Below, in pieces: positions 1 to 8,714 of a stretch of DNA of 64,000 nt. Origin of the DNA: Actinomadura luzonensis. Its GTDB lineage: Bacteria; Actinomycetota; Actinomycetes; Streptosporangiales; Streptosporangiaceae. The notes under the pieces were generated by a model that was not told the DNA's origin, did not search any database, and worked only from the letters and a program-made list of their open reading frames with translations. The translations under genes and the position numbers were made by a program. The number at the start of each line of letters is the position of its first letter. Within the stretch, counting starts at the first letter, position 1. The DNA lies in the NCBI RefSeq assembly GCF_022664455.2, contig NZ_JAKRKC020000002.1, forward strand, positions 2,418,001 through 2,482,000, in the 5' to 3' direction.

Positions 1-372
1 CCCGGCGTGCCGGACCAGGTGGCGGCGCTGGTCAGCGCGATCGAGCCGGAGGCCACCGTCGTCACGCTGGTCAACCTGTCGGCCACCGAGGACCGCACGA
101 TCGTGGTGCAGGGCGGCGCGTTCGGCGAGCACGAGATCGTCACCGCGACCGCGACCGGCCTCGACCCCGCCGCGCCCGCCTGGACCGGCCGCCACACCGA
201 GTACGTGCACCACGAGCCGGCCGTCGCCGCCGCCGAGCACCCGGTGGGCGGGCCGCACCTGACCGTGGAGCTGCCGGCCGGCACCACGGTCACGCTCACC
301 CTGCGCCTGCGGCTGCGCGCCCGCCGGCCGTCCTACCGCGCGCCGTGGGAGGTCAGCGAGAGCTCCATCTGA
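1..372 (+). CDS. C-terminal end of a protein cut by the window edge
   Basis: The frame is open from base 1 and ends at a TGA, so only the last 123 codons are present. The fragment is rich in Val, Thr and Gly in alternating patterns (for example VTLVNLSATEDRTIVVQGG, then LTVELPAGTTVTLTLRLRL), as in an all-beta accessory domain at the end of a secreted or carbohydrate-active enzyme. No catalytic motif is visible. Its 3' end overlaps the last 20 bases of the convergent glycosidase gene. A glycoside hydrolase C-terminal beta-sandwich is a guess from fold style and neighbour; the function is not recognised. Confidence 0.55.
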   Translation, partial: PGVPDQVAALVSAIEPEATVVTLVNLSATEDRTIVVQGGAFGEHEIVTATATGLDPAAPAWTGRHTEYVHHEPAVAAAEHPVGGPHLTVELPAGTTVTLTLRLRLRARRPSYRAPWEVSESSI

Positions 373-1735
373 CCTCGTACGGCTTGAGCTCGAACGTCTT
401 GCCGTCCACCTCCGTGGCGACCCGGGAGTTCGCGGTGTTGACCAGCAGCAGCTGCTGCGGCTGGGCCAGCACCCGGACCTTCGGGTCGGAGGAGGAGACG
501 TCGTCCAGCTTCGCCCCCGCGGGGAACCACTTCACGAACTCGCCGATGAGCTTCTCGGAGGCCAGCGGCTGCCCGGTGCGCGGGTCCCACAGGCAGCCCT
601 TGCAGGCGCGGTCCTTGGTCTGCGGGTTCCAGAACAGCGCGGTGGCGGCGCCGCTCCGCACGAACTCCATCATCGAGGCCGCCTGCACGGCCAGCCGCTT
701 GCCCTCCGGCCAGACCGTGCCGTCCTCGGGCTCGAAGTACCACTCCGACCACCAGACCGGCAGGTTGCCGGTCTTCTGGCGCAGCCACGTCGTGACCGCG
801 CTGAACTTGCTCAGCGCGCCGAACTCGTCGGGCAGCAGCTCGTGGGCGTCGGTCGGGGAGGCGCCGTCCACGACGACGAAGTCGGCGCCCTTCTTGTGCT
901 CGAACCAGTAGTCGAAGGCGTCCAGGACGTTCTGGTTGATCACTCCCCAGTCGCCGCGCAGCTCCGAGCGGCCGCTCCTGTTGCTGTCGAAGCCGAGGTA
1001 GGGGCCGCCGACCTTGGCGTCGGGGCGGACCGCCTTCACCGCGTCGTAGACCTTGTTGTAGAGCTGCGTGTAGCCCTTGTAGTCGGCGGGCCTGGAGTGG
1101 TTCGGCCAGAAGCCCTTGAACTCGTTCCACACCATGAAGTACTGGACGTCGCGGTAACGCTCGGCGACCGTGGCGGCCAGCTTGGCGAAGTCGTCGTAGT
1201 GCTCGGGGTAGGGGGCGTCCTCCAGGTGCGCCTCCCAACCCTCCTGCGAGGTCGGGCCCTCGGGGCCGCCCTTCATCCAGTCGGGGGCGCAGCACAGGGT
1301 GAGGATCTGGGTGCCGCCGGACTCCTTCATGAAGTTCGTCCGGCTGTCCAGGTCCTCCCAGAAGTAGTCGTTGCGCGAGGGCTGCGGGTTGAGCGCGCCA
1401 AAGCCCATGATGTGCTGGTTCTGCAGCATGGGGGTCCGGGAGAGCGACTCGGCGACGGTCCGTTCGAAGGCGGGGGTGATGTTGTTGGCGCTGACGCCCG
1501 TGTGGGTGAAGCCCCAGCGCGGCCAGTCAGGGTCGACGGCGGGCGGCGCGGCGGCGTCGCCGGACGCCTCTGTAGGCGGCGCGGACCCCGTGGCGGCCGG
1601 CCCGCCCGGCTCGGCGGTGGCGCCGTCCGGGCCGCCGGAGGCCGCCGCGCAGCCTGCGACGACCATCGCCAGCGTGGCCACGGCGATCGCCCGGACCGGC
1701 CGTCCCCATTTCGTGTTCCCGCTGTCCGCTGACAC
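353..1735 (-). CDS. Secreted lipoprotein, clan-A glycoside hydrolase (GH39/GH5-like)
   Basis: Probable cell-surface glycosidase. The N-terminus has a basic region, a hydrophobic stretch and the lipobox VVAGC, so it should be lipidated and anchored outside. After a Pro/Ala-rich linker there is a TIM-barrel-type catalytic domain: VWNEFKGFW carries the Asn-Glu pair expected of a clan-A acid/base residue and WWSEWYF carries the candidate nucleophile Glu. About 460 residues. The GTG at 1735 is preferred because GGGTGG sits six bases upstream and gives a normal signal length; an ATG at 1777 in the same frame lacks a ribosome site. The substrate cannot be read from sequence; xylosidase and related activities are known in this group. 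Confidence 0.75.
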   Translation of the reverse strand: MSADSGNTKWGRPVRAIAVATLAMVVAGCAAASGGPDGATAEPGGPAATGSAPPTEASGDAAAPPAVDPDWPRWGFTHTGVSANNITPAFERTVAESLSRTPMLQNQHIMGFGALNPQPSRNDYFWEDLDSRTNFMKESGGTQILTLCCAPDWMKGGPEGPTSQEGWEAHLEDAPYPEHYDDFAKLAATVAERYRDVQYFMVWNEFKGFWPNHSRPADYKGYTQLYNKVYDAVKAVRPDAKVGGPYLGFDSNRSGRSELRGDWGVINQNVLDAFDYWFEHKKGADFVVVDGASPTDAHELLPDEFGALSKFSAVTTWLRQKTGNLPVWWSEWYFEPEDGTVWPEGKRLAVQAASMMEFVRSGAATALFWNPQTKDRACKGCLWDPRTGQPLASEKLIGEFVKWFPAGAKLDDVSSSDPKVRVLAQPQQLLLVNTANSRVATEVDGKTFELKPYEVRWSSR

Positions 1736-1852
1736 TGAGATCCACCCGTTTCCGATGTTCCGTCTGGTTGTGAGCATGGCACGGGCGGCCGCCCGTGCGA
1801 GGATCCGGAACCCGATCGCCGGCCAACGCTACCCCCGATAGGTTGGCGAGCC

Positions 1853-2317
1853 GTGTCCACTAGATCACGGTTATGGTGGGCCGCCGCGCTGCTGCTCGCC
1901 GCCGGCGGCTTCGTTCTGTCGGTCACGCTGGGCGACGCGGGCTTCTTCTTCTACGGGCCCGCACTGTACTGCCCGGGCAGGGAGCTGTCGGGCGAGCCGC
2001 GCTCCCTGTTCTGGAACACCTTCGGGTGGCTGCCGCCCCTGTGGTCGCCGGCGGTCGCGGTGGCGGCGGCCTGCTTCCTGCACTGGCTCGGCCTGCGGCG
2101 CGGCCGGCCGGTGCCCGGCCGGGCGGCCGCGCGGGTGCTGGCGGCCGGGCTGCTGCTCTACCTGCCCGAGCCGCTGGGCTTCGCCTTCGACATGGTGTAC
2201 GACCCCGGCTGCCTGGACCGGTGGTACGGGGCGCGGGGCGCGTTCGTCCTGCTGACGCCGATGGTGCCCACGGTGCTGTCCGCCTGCTGCGTCCTGGCCG
2301 CCGTCCGGCGCCGCTGA
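1853..2317 (+). CDS. Small integral membrane protein, unknown function
   Basis: A 154-residue protein with about four hydrophobic segments (roughly residues 8-27, 55-78, 84-104 and 130-150) and an Arg-rich C-terminal end. It begins with GTG and the seventh codon is the rare leucine codon TTA (1871-1873), preceded by an equally rare AGA; in streptomycete-type actinomycetes such codons make translation depend on the bldA tRNA. Four cysteines lie in the predicted external loops (CPG, PGCLD) or last helix (ACC). No family is recognised. It is divergent from the glycosidase lipoprotein and ends nine bases before the convergent nuclease-fold gene. Confidence 0.7.
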   Translation: MSTRSRLWWAAALLLAAGGFVLSVTLGDAGFFFYGPALYCPGRELSGEPRSLFWNTFGWLPPLWSPAVAVAAACFLHWLGLRRGRPVPGRAAARVLAAGLLLYLPEPLGFAFDMVYDPGCLDRWYGARGAFVLLTPMVPTVLSACCVLAAVRRR

Positions 2318-2325
2318 GCGGGGCG

Positions 2326-3327
2326 TCACGGCCGGACCCGCAGGTCGGCGAACAGGGCGCGGTGGTCGGAGCCCGGGACGTCGTGGATCCGCACCGCGAC
2401 CGCGCCCGCGCGTCCGTCGGTCAGCACGTGGTCGATGGCCACCAGCGGCGGGAACCGGCGCATCGGCCAGGTCGGGACGAGCCCTTCGCCGGTCGCCGCC
2501 GCCGCGTCGGTGTAGCCGGTGCCGAGCAGGTCGCGGAGGACCGCGTGGTCCAGCGTCGCGTTGAAGTCGCCGGCCAGCACGCGCGGCGGGCCGGACGCGG
2601 GCGCGGGCGGCAGCGTCGCCACGCCGTCGTGCCACTCGGGCACGGTCGAGGGCACGGGCGCGACCGGGTGCACGACCACCACCTCGACCGCCTGGCCGCC
2701 GGGCAGCGACACCTCGGCCACCGGCATGTGGTGCCCGACCGGCCGGAAGAGGCCGGTGCGCTCGCGCAGCGGGTAGCGGGCGTACAGGCCGCTGCCCTCG
2801 GGGCCCCACACCTCCGGCCTGGTCACCTGGTACGGCAGCAGGCTCTCCAGCCCGGCCGCCTTCAGCCGCCCGCGTTCGGAGTAGGTGAGCTCCTGCAGGC
2901 TGAGCACGTCCACGTCGTGGCTGCGCACCAGGCCGACGATCGTGGCGGCGTCGCCGCGCCCGCCGTTGAGGTTCGCGGTCAGCAGCCGGAGCGGCCGCCC
3001 CTGCGCCGGCTCGGCCGACGCGATCGCGCGCGGGGCCACGCACCACGCCAGGCACGCGCACACGGCCAGCAGGATCGCGACGGCCGCCCGGCTGCGGAGC
3101 AAGGCCGCCGGCACGAGCGTCAGCGCCGCGGCGAGCGCGAAGTACGGGGTGAAGGAGACCAGCGGCACCAGCAGCGCGCCCGTCTCCAGGCCGCCCAGCC
3201 GCACGGCCGTGCCCGCCGCGAACACCACGGAGGCCGCCACGACCAGCCGGGACGCCCAGCGCCGCCACCGCCTGGGACGGGGCGCGGCGCCCGGCGCCGG
3301 CGCTCCGGCGACCTCTTCCATCAGCAC
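2326..3327 (-). CDS. Membrane-anchored endonuclease/exonuclease/phosphatase-fold protein
   Basis: 333 residues. Three hydrophobic segments fill the first 110 residues, followed by a DNase-I-like domain with the family's motifs in order: LTANLN, LSLQELT (metal-binding Glu), GDFNATLD, AIDHVLT and GSDHRAL (catalytic His). Family members are nucleases, phosphodiesterases or sphingomyelinase-like enzymes; the topology puts the catalytic domain outside the membrane, so an extracytoplasmic phosphodiesterase is the best reading. The substrate is unknown. The upstream region 3328-3447 contains its AT-richer promoter stretch and the end of the next gene. Confidence 0.85.
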   Translation of the reverse strand: MLMEEVAGAPAPGAAPRPRRWRRWASRLVVAASVVFAAGTAVRLGGLETGALLVPLVSFTPYFALAAALTLVPAALLRSRAAVAILLAVCACLAWCVAPRAIASAEPAQGRPLRLLTANLNGGRGDAATIVGLVRSHDVDVLSLQELTYSERGRLKAAGLESLLPYQVTRPEVWGPEGSGLYARYPLRERTGLFRPVGHHMPVAEVSLPGGQAVEVVVVHPVAPVPSTVPEWHDGVATLPPAPASGPPRVLAGDFNATLDHAVLRDLLGTGYTDAAAATGEGLVPTWPMRRFPPLVAIDHVLTDGRAGAVAVRIHDVPGSDHRALFADLRVRP

Positions 3328-3447
3328 GGAGACGCACTCTAGGCGGTATTCATGAAATTTCTATGATAGTGGGAAAGCCTGGTACGGATGGTGTTTTCGC
3401 GCCGGACGGGGCGCGGGCCCGGATCCGCTCCGGGCCCGCGCGCCCGG

Positions 3448-3810
3448 TCAGTAGCAGTACCAGGAGAAGGCGTTGCGCTCGTCGTGGAACTGGGCGTGCG
3501 CCAGGCCCGGGCCGTGGTGCCAGCGGCAGGCGTCGTGCATGTTGATGCCGTGCATGGTGCCGTCCACGCCGACGCACCGCCAGCTCCAGACCGACTTCGG
3601 GTCCTGCGCCACCGAGTTGAGGTGGCCGAGGCTCTGGCAGTACGCGTGCAGCCGGTCCAGGCCGGGCTGCCCGGCCGCCTGCGCCGGGGCCGCGGCCGTC
3701 GCGAGGGCGGCGAGGCCGAGCGCGGCGGTCAGCCCGGCGGTCAGCGCGGTGGCGGCGAAGGCGGCCCTGGCGGTACGGGCGGGGCGGCGCGGGGTGGTGG
3801 GTGCGTTCAT
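3448..3810 (-). CDS. Small secreted four-cysteine protein
   Basis: 120 residues with an Ala-rich signal peptide ending near APAQAA and a mature part of about 75 residues holding four cysteines (YCQ, WRC, ACRW, WYCY), probably two disulfides, and several His and Trp. The start at 3810 is chosen because AGGAGG lies just upstream; a longer frame to 4002 would begin with Arg/Pro-rich sequence and no ribosome site. No family is recognised. Secreted small cysteine-rich proteins are common in actinomycetes, but no function is proposed. Confidence 0.75.
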   Translation of the reverse strand: MNAPTTPRRPARTARAAFAATALTAGLTAALGLAALATAAAPAQAAGQPGLDRLHAYCQSLGHLNSVAQDPKSVWSWRCVGVDGTMHGINMHDACRWHHGPGLAHAQFHDERNAFSWYCY

Positions 3811-3998
3811 GGTGGTCCTCCTGTCGGGAGCGGCCCGGGCGGCCGCTGCGACCAGTGAAGCGGGCGGGCCGGGCTGTCCAACAGCAGGTCGGACGGACGC
3901 GGACGGACTCGTCCGAGGTCGTCCGGACGCCGCCAGCCGACGCGGACGCGGGCCCGGACGCGGGCCCGGACGTCGGTCCGAACCTGGGCCCAGCCCGG

Positions 3999-5120
3999 TC
4001 ATCGCGTCCGGCGGTCCTCCGCGCGGGGCGGGTAGGCGAAGGTCTGGAAGTGCGCCCAGCCCTGCCGGGCGTTGCGGTAGCCGTGCGCGGCCTCGTCGGC
4101 GGTGTGGGCGGGGCCGACGTCCAGGCGGTCGGCGCGCCTCCAGACGCCGCCGAGCCGGTGCTCGACGACGTACAGGAACTCGTTGAAGCCCAGGGACGAG
4201 GACAGGAACCGGTTGACGACGGTCAGCGAGGCGCGGCCGGCGGTCAGGGCCGGGGGCAGCTCGACCACCTGGTCACGCCACTTGTAGGTGTCGTCGCCGG
4301 GCAGCGGGCGCCACAGGGCCGCCGGGTTGCCGTCCACCTCGACGAGCGCGCACTGCCTGGCCACGCCCGCGTCCAGGCGGCGGATCAGCCGCACGCCGGT
4401 GTTGGCGGGATCGACGCTCACCGTGAACCGGCTCCAGCCGCCCGGGCCGAACGCGCGGCCGTCGTCGGTGAGCACCAGCCCCGGATCCGCGACCCCCGCC
4501 GCCCCCGCCACCGCCGCCCGGGCCGCGGGAGCCGACGCCGCCCGGCGGCCGATCAGGACGCCGAACGGCACGGCGAGGACCAGCACGCCCAGCACGGCGG
4601 TCAGCACGGCGCCGCCCCGCCGCCGCACGGGTCCGGCCCCGCGCGCCGGCGCACCCCCGGCGCTCCCCGCCTGGCCGGAGCCCGTCCCACCGCCGGCCGC
4701 CCCATCGGAGCCACCCGTCACCCCGCCGGCGCCGTCCGCCGCCCCACCGCCGTCACGGTCCTCAGCGGGCGTGACGGGACCGCCCGGCGAAGGATCGCCG
4801 GGCTGGGGAGGGCCCGCCAGGGCGGGCGTGCGGGTGACGCGCACGCGCTCCCACGCCCGCTCCCAGGCGGGCAGCTCGTCGGCGGGCAGCCGGCAGGCCC
4901 GCAGGAACGCCACCATCACCGCCTTCTTGGGGAAGCGCCGGCCGGCGAGCATGTCGGCGCAGGTGGCGCGCGGCAGCCGGGCCCCGCCCGCCCGCTCGGC
5001 CCTGGCCTGCAGCTCCCGCAGGGACGCGTCCGACCGGACGAACTGCCGGTGCAGCAGCCGGACCAGCTCCTCGTGGCAGGTCACCGCGTCCGGCCCGGCG
5101 TCGTCCAGGTGCGCGCTCAT
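3999..5120 (-). CDS. Membrane-anchored helix-turn-helix protein with extracellular domain
   Basis: 373 residues. Residues 1-90 resemble the short XRE-type helix-turn-helix of actinomycete proteins (SLRELQARAE, then LPRATCADMLAGRRFPKK). A long Pro/Gly/Ala linker follows, then one transmembrane segment (AVLTAVLGVLVLAVPFGVLI) and a C-terminal domain of about 160 residues with beta-rich character (GGWSRFTVSV, ALVEVDGNPAALW). The start at 5120 follows an AGGAGGAGC ribosome site; a longer frame to 5171 is possible. The layout suggests a one-component sensor with cytoplasmic DNA-binding end and outside sensing end; this is inference. Confidence 0.75.
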   Translation of the reverse strand: MSAHLDDAGPDAVTCHEELVRLLHRQFVRSDASLRELQARAERAGGARLPRATCADMLAGRRFPKKAVMVAFLRACRLPADELPAWERAWERVRVTRTPALAGPPQPGDPSPGGPVTPAEDRDGGGAADGAGGVTGGSDGAAGGGTGSGQAGSAGGAPARGAGPVRRRGGAVLTAVLGVLVLAVPFGVLIGRRAASAPAARAAVAGAAGVADPGLVLTDDGRAFGPGGWSRFTVSVDPANTGVRLIRRLDAGVARQCALVEVDGNPAALWRPLPGDDTYKWRDQVVELPPALTAGRASLTVVNRFLSSSLGFNEFLYVVEHRLGGVWRRADRLDVGPAHTADEAAHGYRNARQGWAHFQTFAYPPRAEDRRTR

Positions 5121-5236
5121 GCTCCTCCTCGACCTCGCAGCCGCCGCGCTTGCGTGACTGACAGCGTACAAAGAGGAGCACTGGGTGACCGCCCGTCTGT
5201 GAGGTAACGCGGCGTGACGCTACAGGGCCGCCCGGG

Positions 5237-7885
5237 TCAGGGGAGGCGGGTGCGGCCGGGGGCCGGCGCCGGGTCGTCGGCGGGGTCGCGGAAGGCGCAC
5301 GTGAACACGTGCTCCCCCGACCCCACCGTGACCGGCCCCTCCACCGCGCCGTCCCCCGAGCCGTCGCCCGTCTCGGTGTCCGACGGCAGGTGGACGGTGG
5401 CCGTGGCGTTCGGGGGCACGACCACGCGCAGCTCCAGCCGCCCGCCGGCGCGCGACCAGCCGGCCTCCGCCCGCCCGTACGGCGTGTCGAGCGTGGCCCG
5501 CGCCCGCGACAGCCCGCCCCCGGGCCGGGGCCGCACCACCAGCTCCCGGTAGCCGGGCGCGCCCGGCGCGAGCCCGGCCACGGTGCGGTGCAGGAAGTCG
5601 GCGACCGCCCCCAGCGCGTAGTGGTTGAAGGACGTCATCTCGCCCGGGTTGATCGACCCGTCGGGCAGCATGCTGTCCCATCGCTCCCAGATGGTGGTCG
5701 CCCCCATCGTCACCGGGTACAGCCACGACGGGCAGTTGCGCTGCGTCAGCAGCCCGTACAGGGTGTCGTAGGCGCCCACCGAGGCCAGGGCGTCGCAGAT
5801 CAGCGGGGTGCCGACGAACCCGGTGCCGATCCGGTGGTCGTCCTCGGCGACCAGCTCGGCGAGCCGCCGGCCGGCGCGCTCGCGCTGCCCGGGCCCGTCC
5901 AGCAGGTCGAAGCAGAGGGCGAGGGCGTAGGCGGTCTGGGTGTCGCAGGCCAGCCGCCCCGACGGGGTGACGAACTCGCGGCGGAAGGCGGCCCGCACCC
6001 GCTCGGCCAGCTCGCGGTGCCGGGCGGCGTCGGCGTCGCGGCCGAGCAGGGCGGCGGCGTCCGCCACGATCCGCGCCGACCAGGCGTGGTACGCGGTCGC
6101 GACCAGCGCGTGGTCGGTGCGGGCGCGGCCCGGGTCGTCCGGCGGCGCGGCCGGGTCGAGCCAGTCGCCGAACTGGAAGCCCTCGTCCCACAGGTGGTCC
6201 TCGCCGGCGAGCCCGGCCACCTCCTCCACCCAGGCCGCCATGCTCGGGTACTGCCGGCCCAGCAGCCCGAGGTCGCCGGTGCGCTGGTACAGCAGCCACG
6301 GGACGAGCACCGCCGCGTCGCCCCACGCCGCCGTCGGCTGCGGCGGGAACAGCAGCGGCACCCACGGCACGTACGGCGGCACGGTGCCGAGCTCGCCCTG
6401 CTCGGCGGCCAGGTCGGCGAGCCAGGAGGACAGCGGCCCGGCGCAGTCGTAGAGGAACGCGGCGGCCGGGGCGAAGACCTGGATGTCGCCGGTCCAGCCG
6501 AGCCGCTCGTCGCGCTGCGGGCAGTCGGTGGGCAGGTCGACGTAGTTGCCGCGCATGCTCCACCGGACGTTGTCGTGCAGCCGGTTGAGCAGCGGCTCGG
6601 AGCAGTCGAAGTCGCCGGTGGGCCGCATGTCGGTGTGGCAGACGACCGCCACGACGTCGAGCGGGCCGCCGGGCCAGCCGTCGATCTGGGCGTAGCGGAA
6701 GCCGTGGGTGGTGAAGCGCGGCTCGTAGGTCTCCGGCTCGGCGTCGCCGCGCAGCGTGTACTGGTCGGTGGCGGCGGCGTTGCGCAGCGGGCGCAGGGCG
6801 AGCGCGCCGTCCTCCAGGACCTCGGCGTGGCGCAGCGTGACGGTGTGCCCGGCGGGGCCCTGGACGCGGATGCGCAGCCGGCCGGCGAGGTTCTGGCCGA
6901 AGTCGAGGATCGTCTCGCCGGACGGCCCGGTCAGCACCTCCGCCGGTGACAACGTCTCGGTGCGGCGCACGGGCGGGCCGGTGGGCGCGACCAGCAGGGC
7001 GGGGTCGTGGGCGAGGACGTCGGCCGGTCGCCAGGCGGAGTCGTCGAAGCCGGGCGAGGACCAGCCGGCCGGCTCCAGGCGGGCGTCGTGCTTCTCGCCG
7101 TCGTACAGGCTGGCCGCGGTGACCGGGCCGGGGGCGCAGCGCCAGGAGCCGTCGGTGACCACGGTCTCCGTGGTGCCGTCCGCGTAGGTGACCTCCAGCT
7201 GGGCGATGAGCGCCGTGCGGTCGCCGTACAGGTCGGTCTTGCCCGCGTGGAAGCCGACGCGGCCCCGGTACCAGCCGTCGGCCAGGGTCGCGCCGACCGC
7301 GTTCGCGCCCTCGCTGAGCAGCGCGGTCACGTCGTGGGTGCGGTAGCGCAGGCGGTGGCCGTAGCTGGTCCAGCCGGGGGCGAGCACGTCGTCGCCGACG
7401 ACCTGGCCGTTCAGCTCGATCTCGTACAGGCCGTGCGCGGTGACGTACAGGCGGGCCGAGGCGACCGGGCCGCGCAGGGCGAAGTCGCGGCGCAGCAGCA
7501 GCGCGGGGCCGTCGGGCCCGCCCAGCAGCTCGGGCGGCGGCGCGGCGGCCCCCGCCTGCCAGTCGCCGGGCTCCAGCAGCCCGGTCTCCACCTCCGACCA
7601 CGGGCTCCAGTCGCCGGCCGAGCCGTCGCGGCCGTGCACCCGGACGCGGACCGTGCGCCGCTCGCGCGAGCCGAGCGGCGCGAAGGGCCACGCCACGAGC
7701 ACCGAGTCGGCGGACTCGACGCGGCCGGTGGCGGTGCCGTCGCCGAGCTCGATCTCGTACGCCTGCTGGATCCAGCCAGGGACGTCCGTGGTGACGGTCC
7801 AGGACAGGCGCGGCTCGGGTTCGCCGATGCCGATGGGGTCGCGGTGGTGCTCGAACGTGGGGGCGGAAACGTGCAAAGAGGTCAT
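5237..7885 (-). CDS. GH78 alpha-L-rhamnosidase
   Basis: 882-residue enzyme predicted to cleave terminal alpha-L-rhamnose from glycosides. The order is that of bacterial GH78: an N-terminal beta region beginning near PEPRLSWTV, beta-sandwich modules, an (alpha/alpha)6 barrel with the family signature DCPQRDERLGWTGD (acidic catalytic residues) and INPGEMTSFNHYALG near the C-terminus, then a closing beta domain. No signal peptide, so it should be cytoplasmic and act on imported rhamnosides. The start at 7885 has AAGGG upstream inside the end of the permease gene, one base away, so it is the last gene of a four-gene operon with the ABC importer. Confidence 0.93.
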   Translation of the reverse strand: MTSLHVSAPTFEHHRDPIGIGEPEPRLSWTVTTDVPGWIQQAYEIELGDGTATGRVESADSVLVAWPFAPLGSRERRTVRVRVHGRDGSAGDWSPWSEVETGLLEPGDWQAGAAAPPPELLGGPDGPALLLRRDFALRGPVASARLYVTAHGLYEIELNGQVVGDDVLAPGWTSYGHRLRYRTHDVTALLSEGANAVGATLADGWYRGRVGFHAGKTDLYGDRTALIAQLEVTYADGTTETVVTDGSWRCAPGPVTAASLYDGEKHDARLEPAGWSSPGFDDSAWRPADVLAHDPALLVAPTGPPVRRTETLSPAEVLTGPSGETILDFGQNLAGRLRIRVQGPAGHTVTLRHAEVLEDGALALRPLRNAAATDQYTLRGDAEPETYEPRFTTHGFRYAQIDGWPGGPLDVVAVVCHTDMRPTGDFDCSEPLLNRLHDNVRWSMRGNYVDLPTDCPQRDERLGWTGDIQVFAPAAAFLYDCAGPLSSWLADLAAEQGELGTVPPYVPWVPLLFPPQPTAAWGDAAVLVPWLLYQRTGDLGLLGRQYPSMAAWVEEVAGLAGEDHLWDEGFQFGDWLDPAAPPDDPGRARTDHALVATAYHAWSARIVADAAALLGRDADAARHRELAERVRAAFRREFVTPSGRLACDTQTAYALALCFDLLDGPGQRERAGRRLAELVAEDDHRIGTGFVGTPLICDALASVGAYDTLYGLLTQRNCPSWLYPVTMGATTIWERWDSMLPDGSINPGEMTSFNHYALGAVADFLHRTVAGLAPGAPGYRELVVRPRPGGGLSRARATLDTPYGRAEAGWSRAGGRLELRVVVPPNATATVHLPSDTETGDGSGDGAVEGPVTVGSGEHVFTCAFRDPADDPAPAPGRTRLP

Positions 7886-7886
7886 G

Positions 7887-8714
7887 TCATCCCTTGATGG
7901 CACCGGCGGTCATACCGGCGACGATCTTGCGGTTGAAGAAGACGAACAGCAGCAGCGGCGGGATCGTGATCAGGACGATGTCCATGAACAGCAGGTTCCA
8001 CTGCGTGTTGTACTGGCTCTGGAAGTTGTAGAGGGTGACCTGCACGGTGGCGTTCTCGTCACCGGGCAGCAGGTAGAGCGGGTTGACGAAGTCGTTGAAG
8101 ATGTTGACCGAGCTGACCAGGACGACCGTGATGGTCACCGGCCGCAGCAGCGGGAAGATCACCCGGAAGAACAGCCGGAAGCCGGTGCAGCCGTCGATCT
8201 GGGCGGCCTCGTCCAGCTCGCGGGGGATGGCCGCGACGAACGCCCGGAACAACAACATCGCGAACGACAGGTGGAAGGCCACCTCGGCCAGGATCATCCC
8301 GGGCAGCGTCTTGAACAGTCCGAGGGCCTGCAGCAGCCAGATGGTCGGCACCACGGCGGGCGGGATGATCAGCCCGGACAACACCAGGAAGTCGGCCAGC
8401 CTGGCGACCTTGCCGGGACGGCGCTGTAGCACGAACGCGGCCATCGAGGCGAAGACGACCAGCAGGGTCACCGCGGCGACGGTGATGATCGTGCTGTTGA
8501 CGTAGGCGCGCAGCAGCACGTAGTCGCGCGCCTCGATCACGGCCATGAAGTTCTCGACCACGGGCCAGCTCGTCGGCCAGGCGAAGTCGAGGTCCACGGC
8601 CTGGGTCTGGTCCTTGACCGCGGTCAGCAGCATGAGCGCGAACGGCACCAGGAAGATCACGGTGGCCAGGACCAGCGCGACCGCTTCGGCGCTGAGCCTG
8701 CGAAGAGCCGTCAT
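7887..8714 (-). CDS. ABC sugar transporter permease, MalG type
   Basis: 275 residues with six predicted membrane segments and the EAA loop that contacts the ATPase (LDEAAQIDGCTGFRLFFRVI, followed by FPLLRP). It is the second inner-membrane subunit of a carbohydrate uptake (CUT1) importer. Its ATG overlaps the stop of the preceding permease gene in an ATGA, indicating coupled translation. The adjoining rhamnosidase suggests the cargo is a rhamnose-containing oligosaccharide or glycoside. Confidence 0.92.
   Translation of the reverse strand: MTALRRLSAEAVALVLATVIFLVPFALMLLTAVKDQTQAVDLDFAWPTSWPVVENFMAVIEARDYVLLRAYVNSTIITVAAVTLLVVFASMAAFVLQRRPGKVARLADFLVLSGLIIPPAVVPTIWLLQALGLFKTLPGMILAEVAFHLSFAMLLFRAFVAAIPRELDEAAQIDGCTGFRLFFRVIFPLLRPVTITVVLVSSVNIFNDFVNPLYLLPGDENATVQVTLYNFQSQYNTQWNLLFMDIVLITIPPLLLFVFFNRKIVAGMTAGAIKG

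Noticed and set aside
333..1295. Long open frame on the minus strand overlapping the glycosidase in another frame
   Set aside because: Arg/Gly/Pro-rich translation with no domain; the glycosidase frame has catalytic motifs and a lipobox.
1873..3342. Long plus-strand frame across the membrane protein and nuclease-fold genes
   Set aside because: High-G+C shadow frame without motifs; real genes explain both halves.
5309..6949. 546-codon plus-strand frame opposite the rhamnosidase
   Set aside because: Shadow of the GH78 gene; low-complexity translation.
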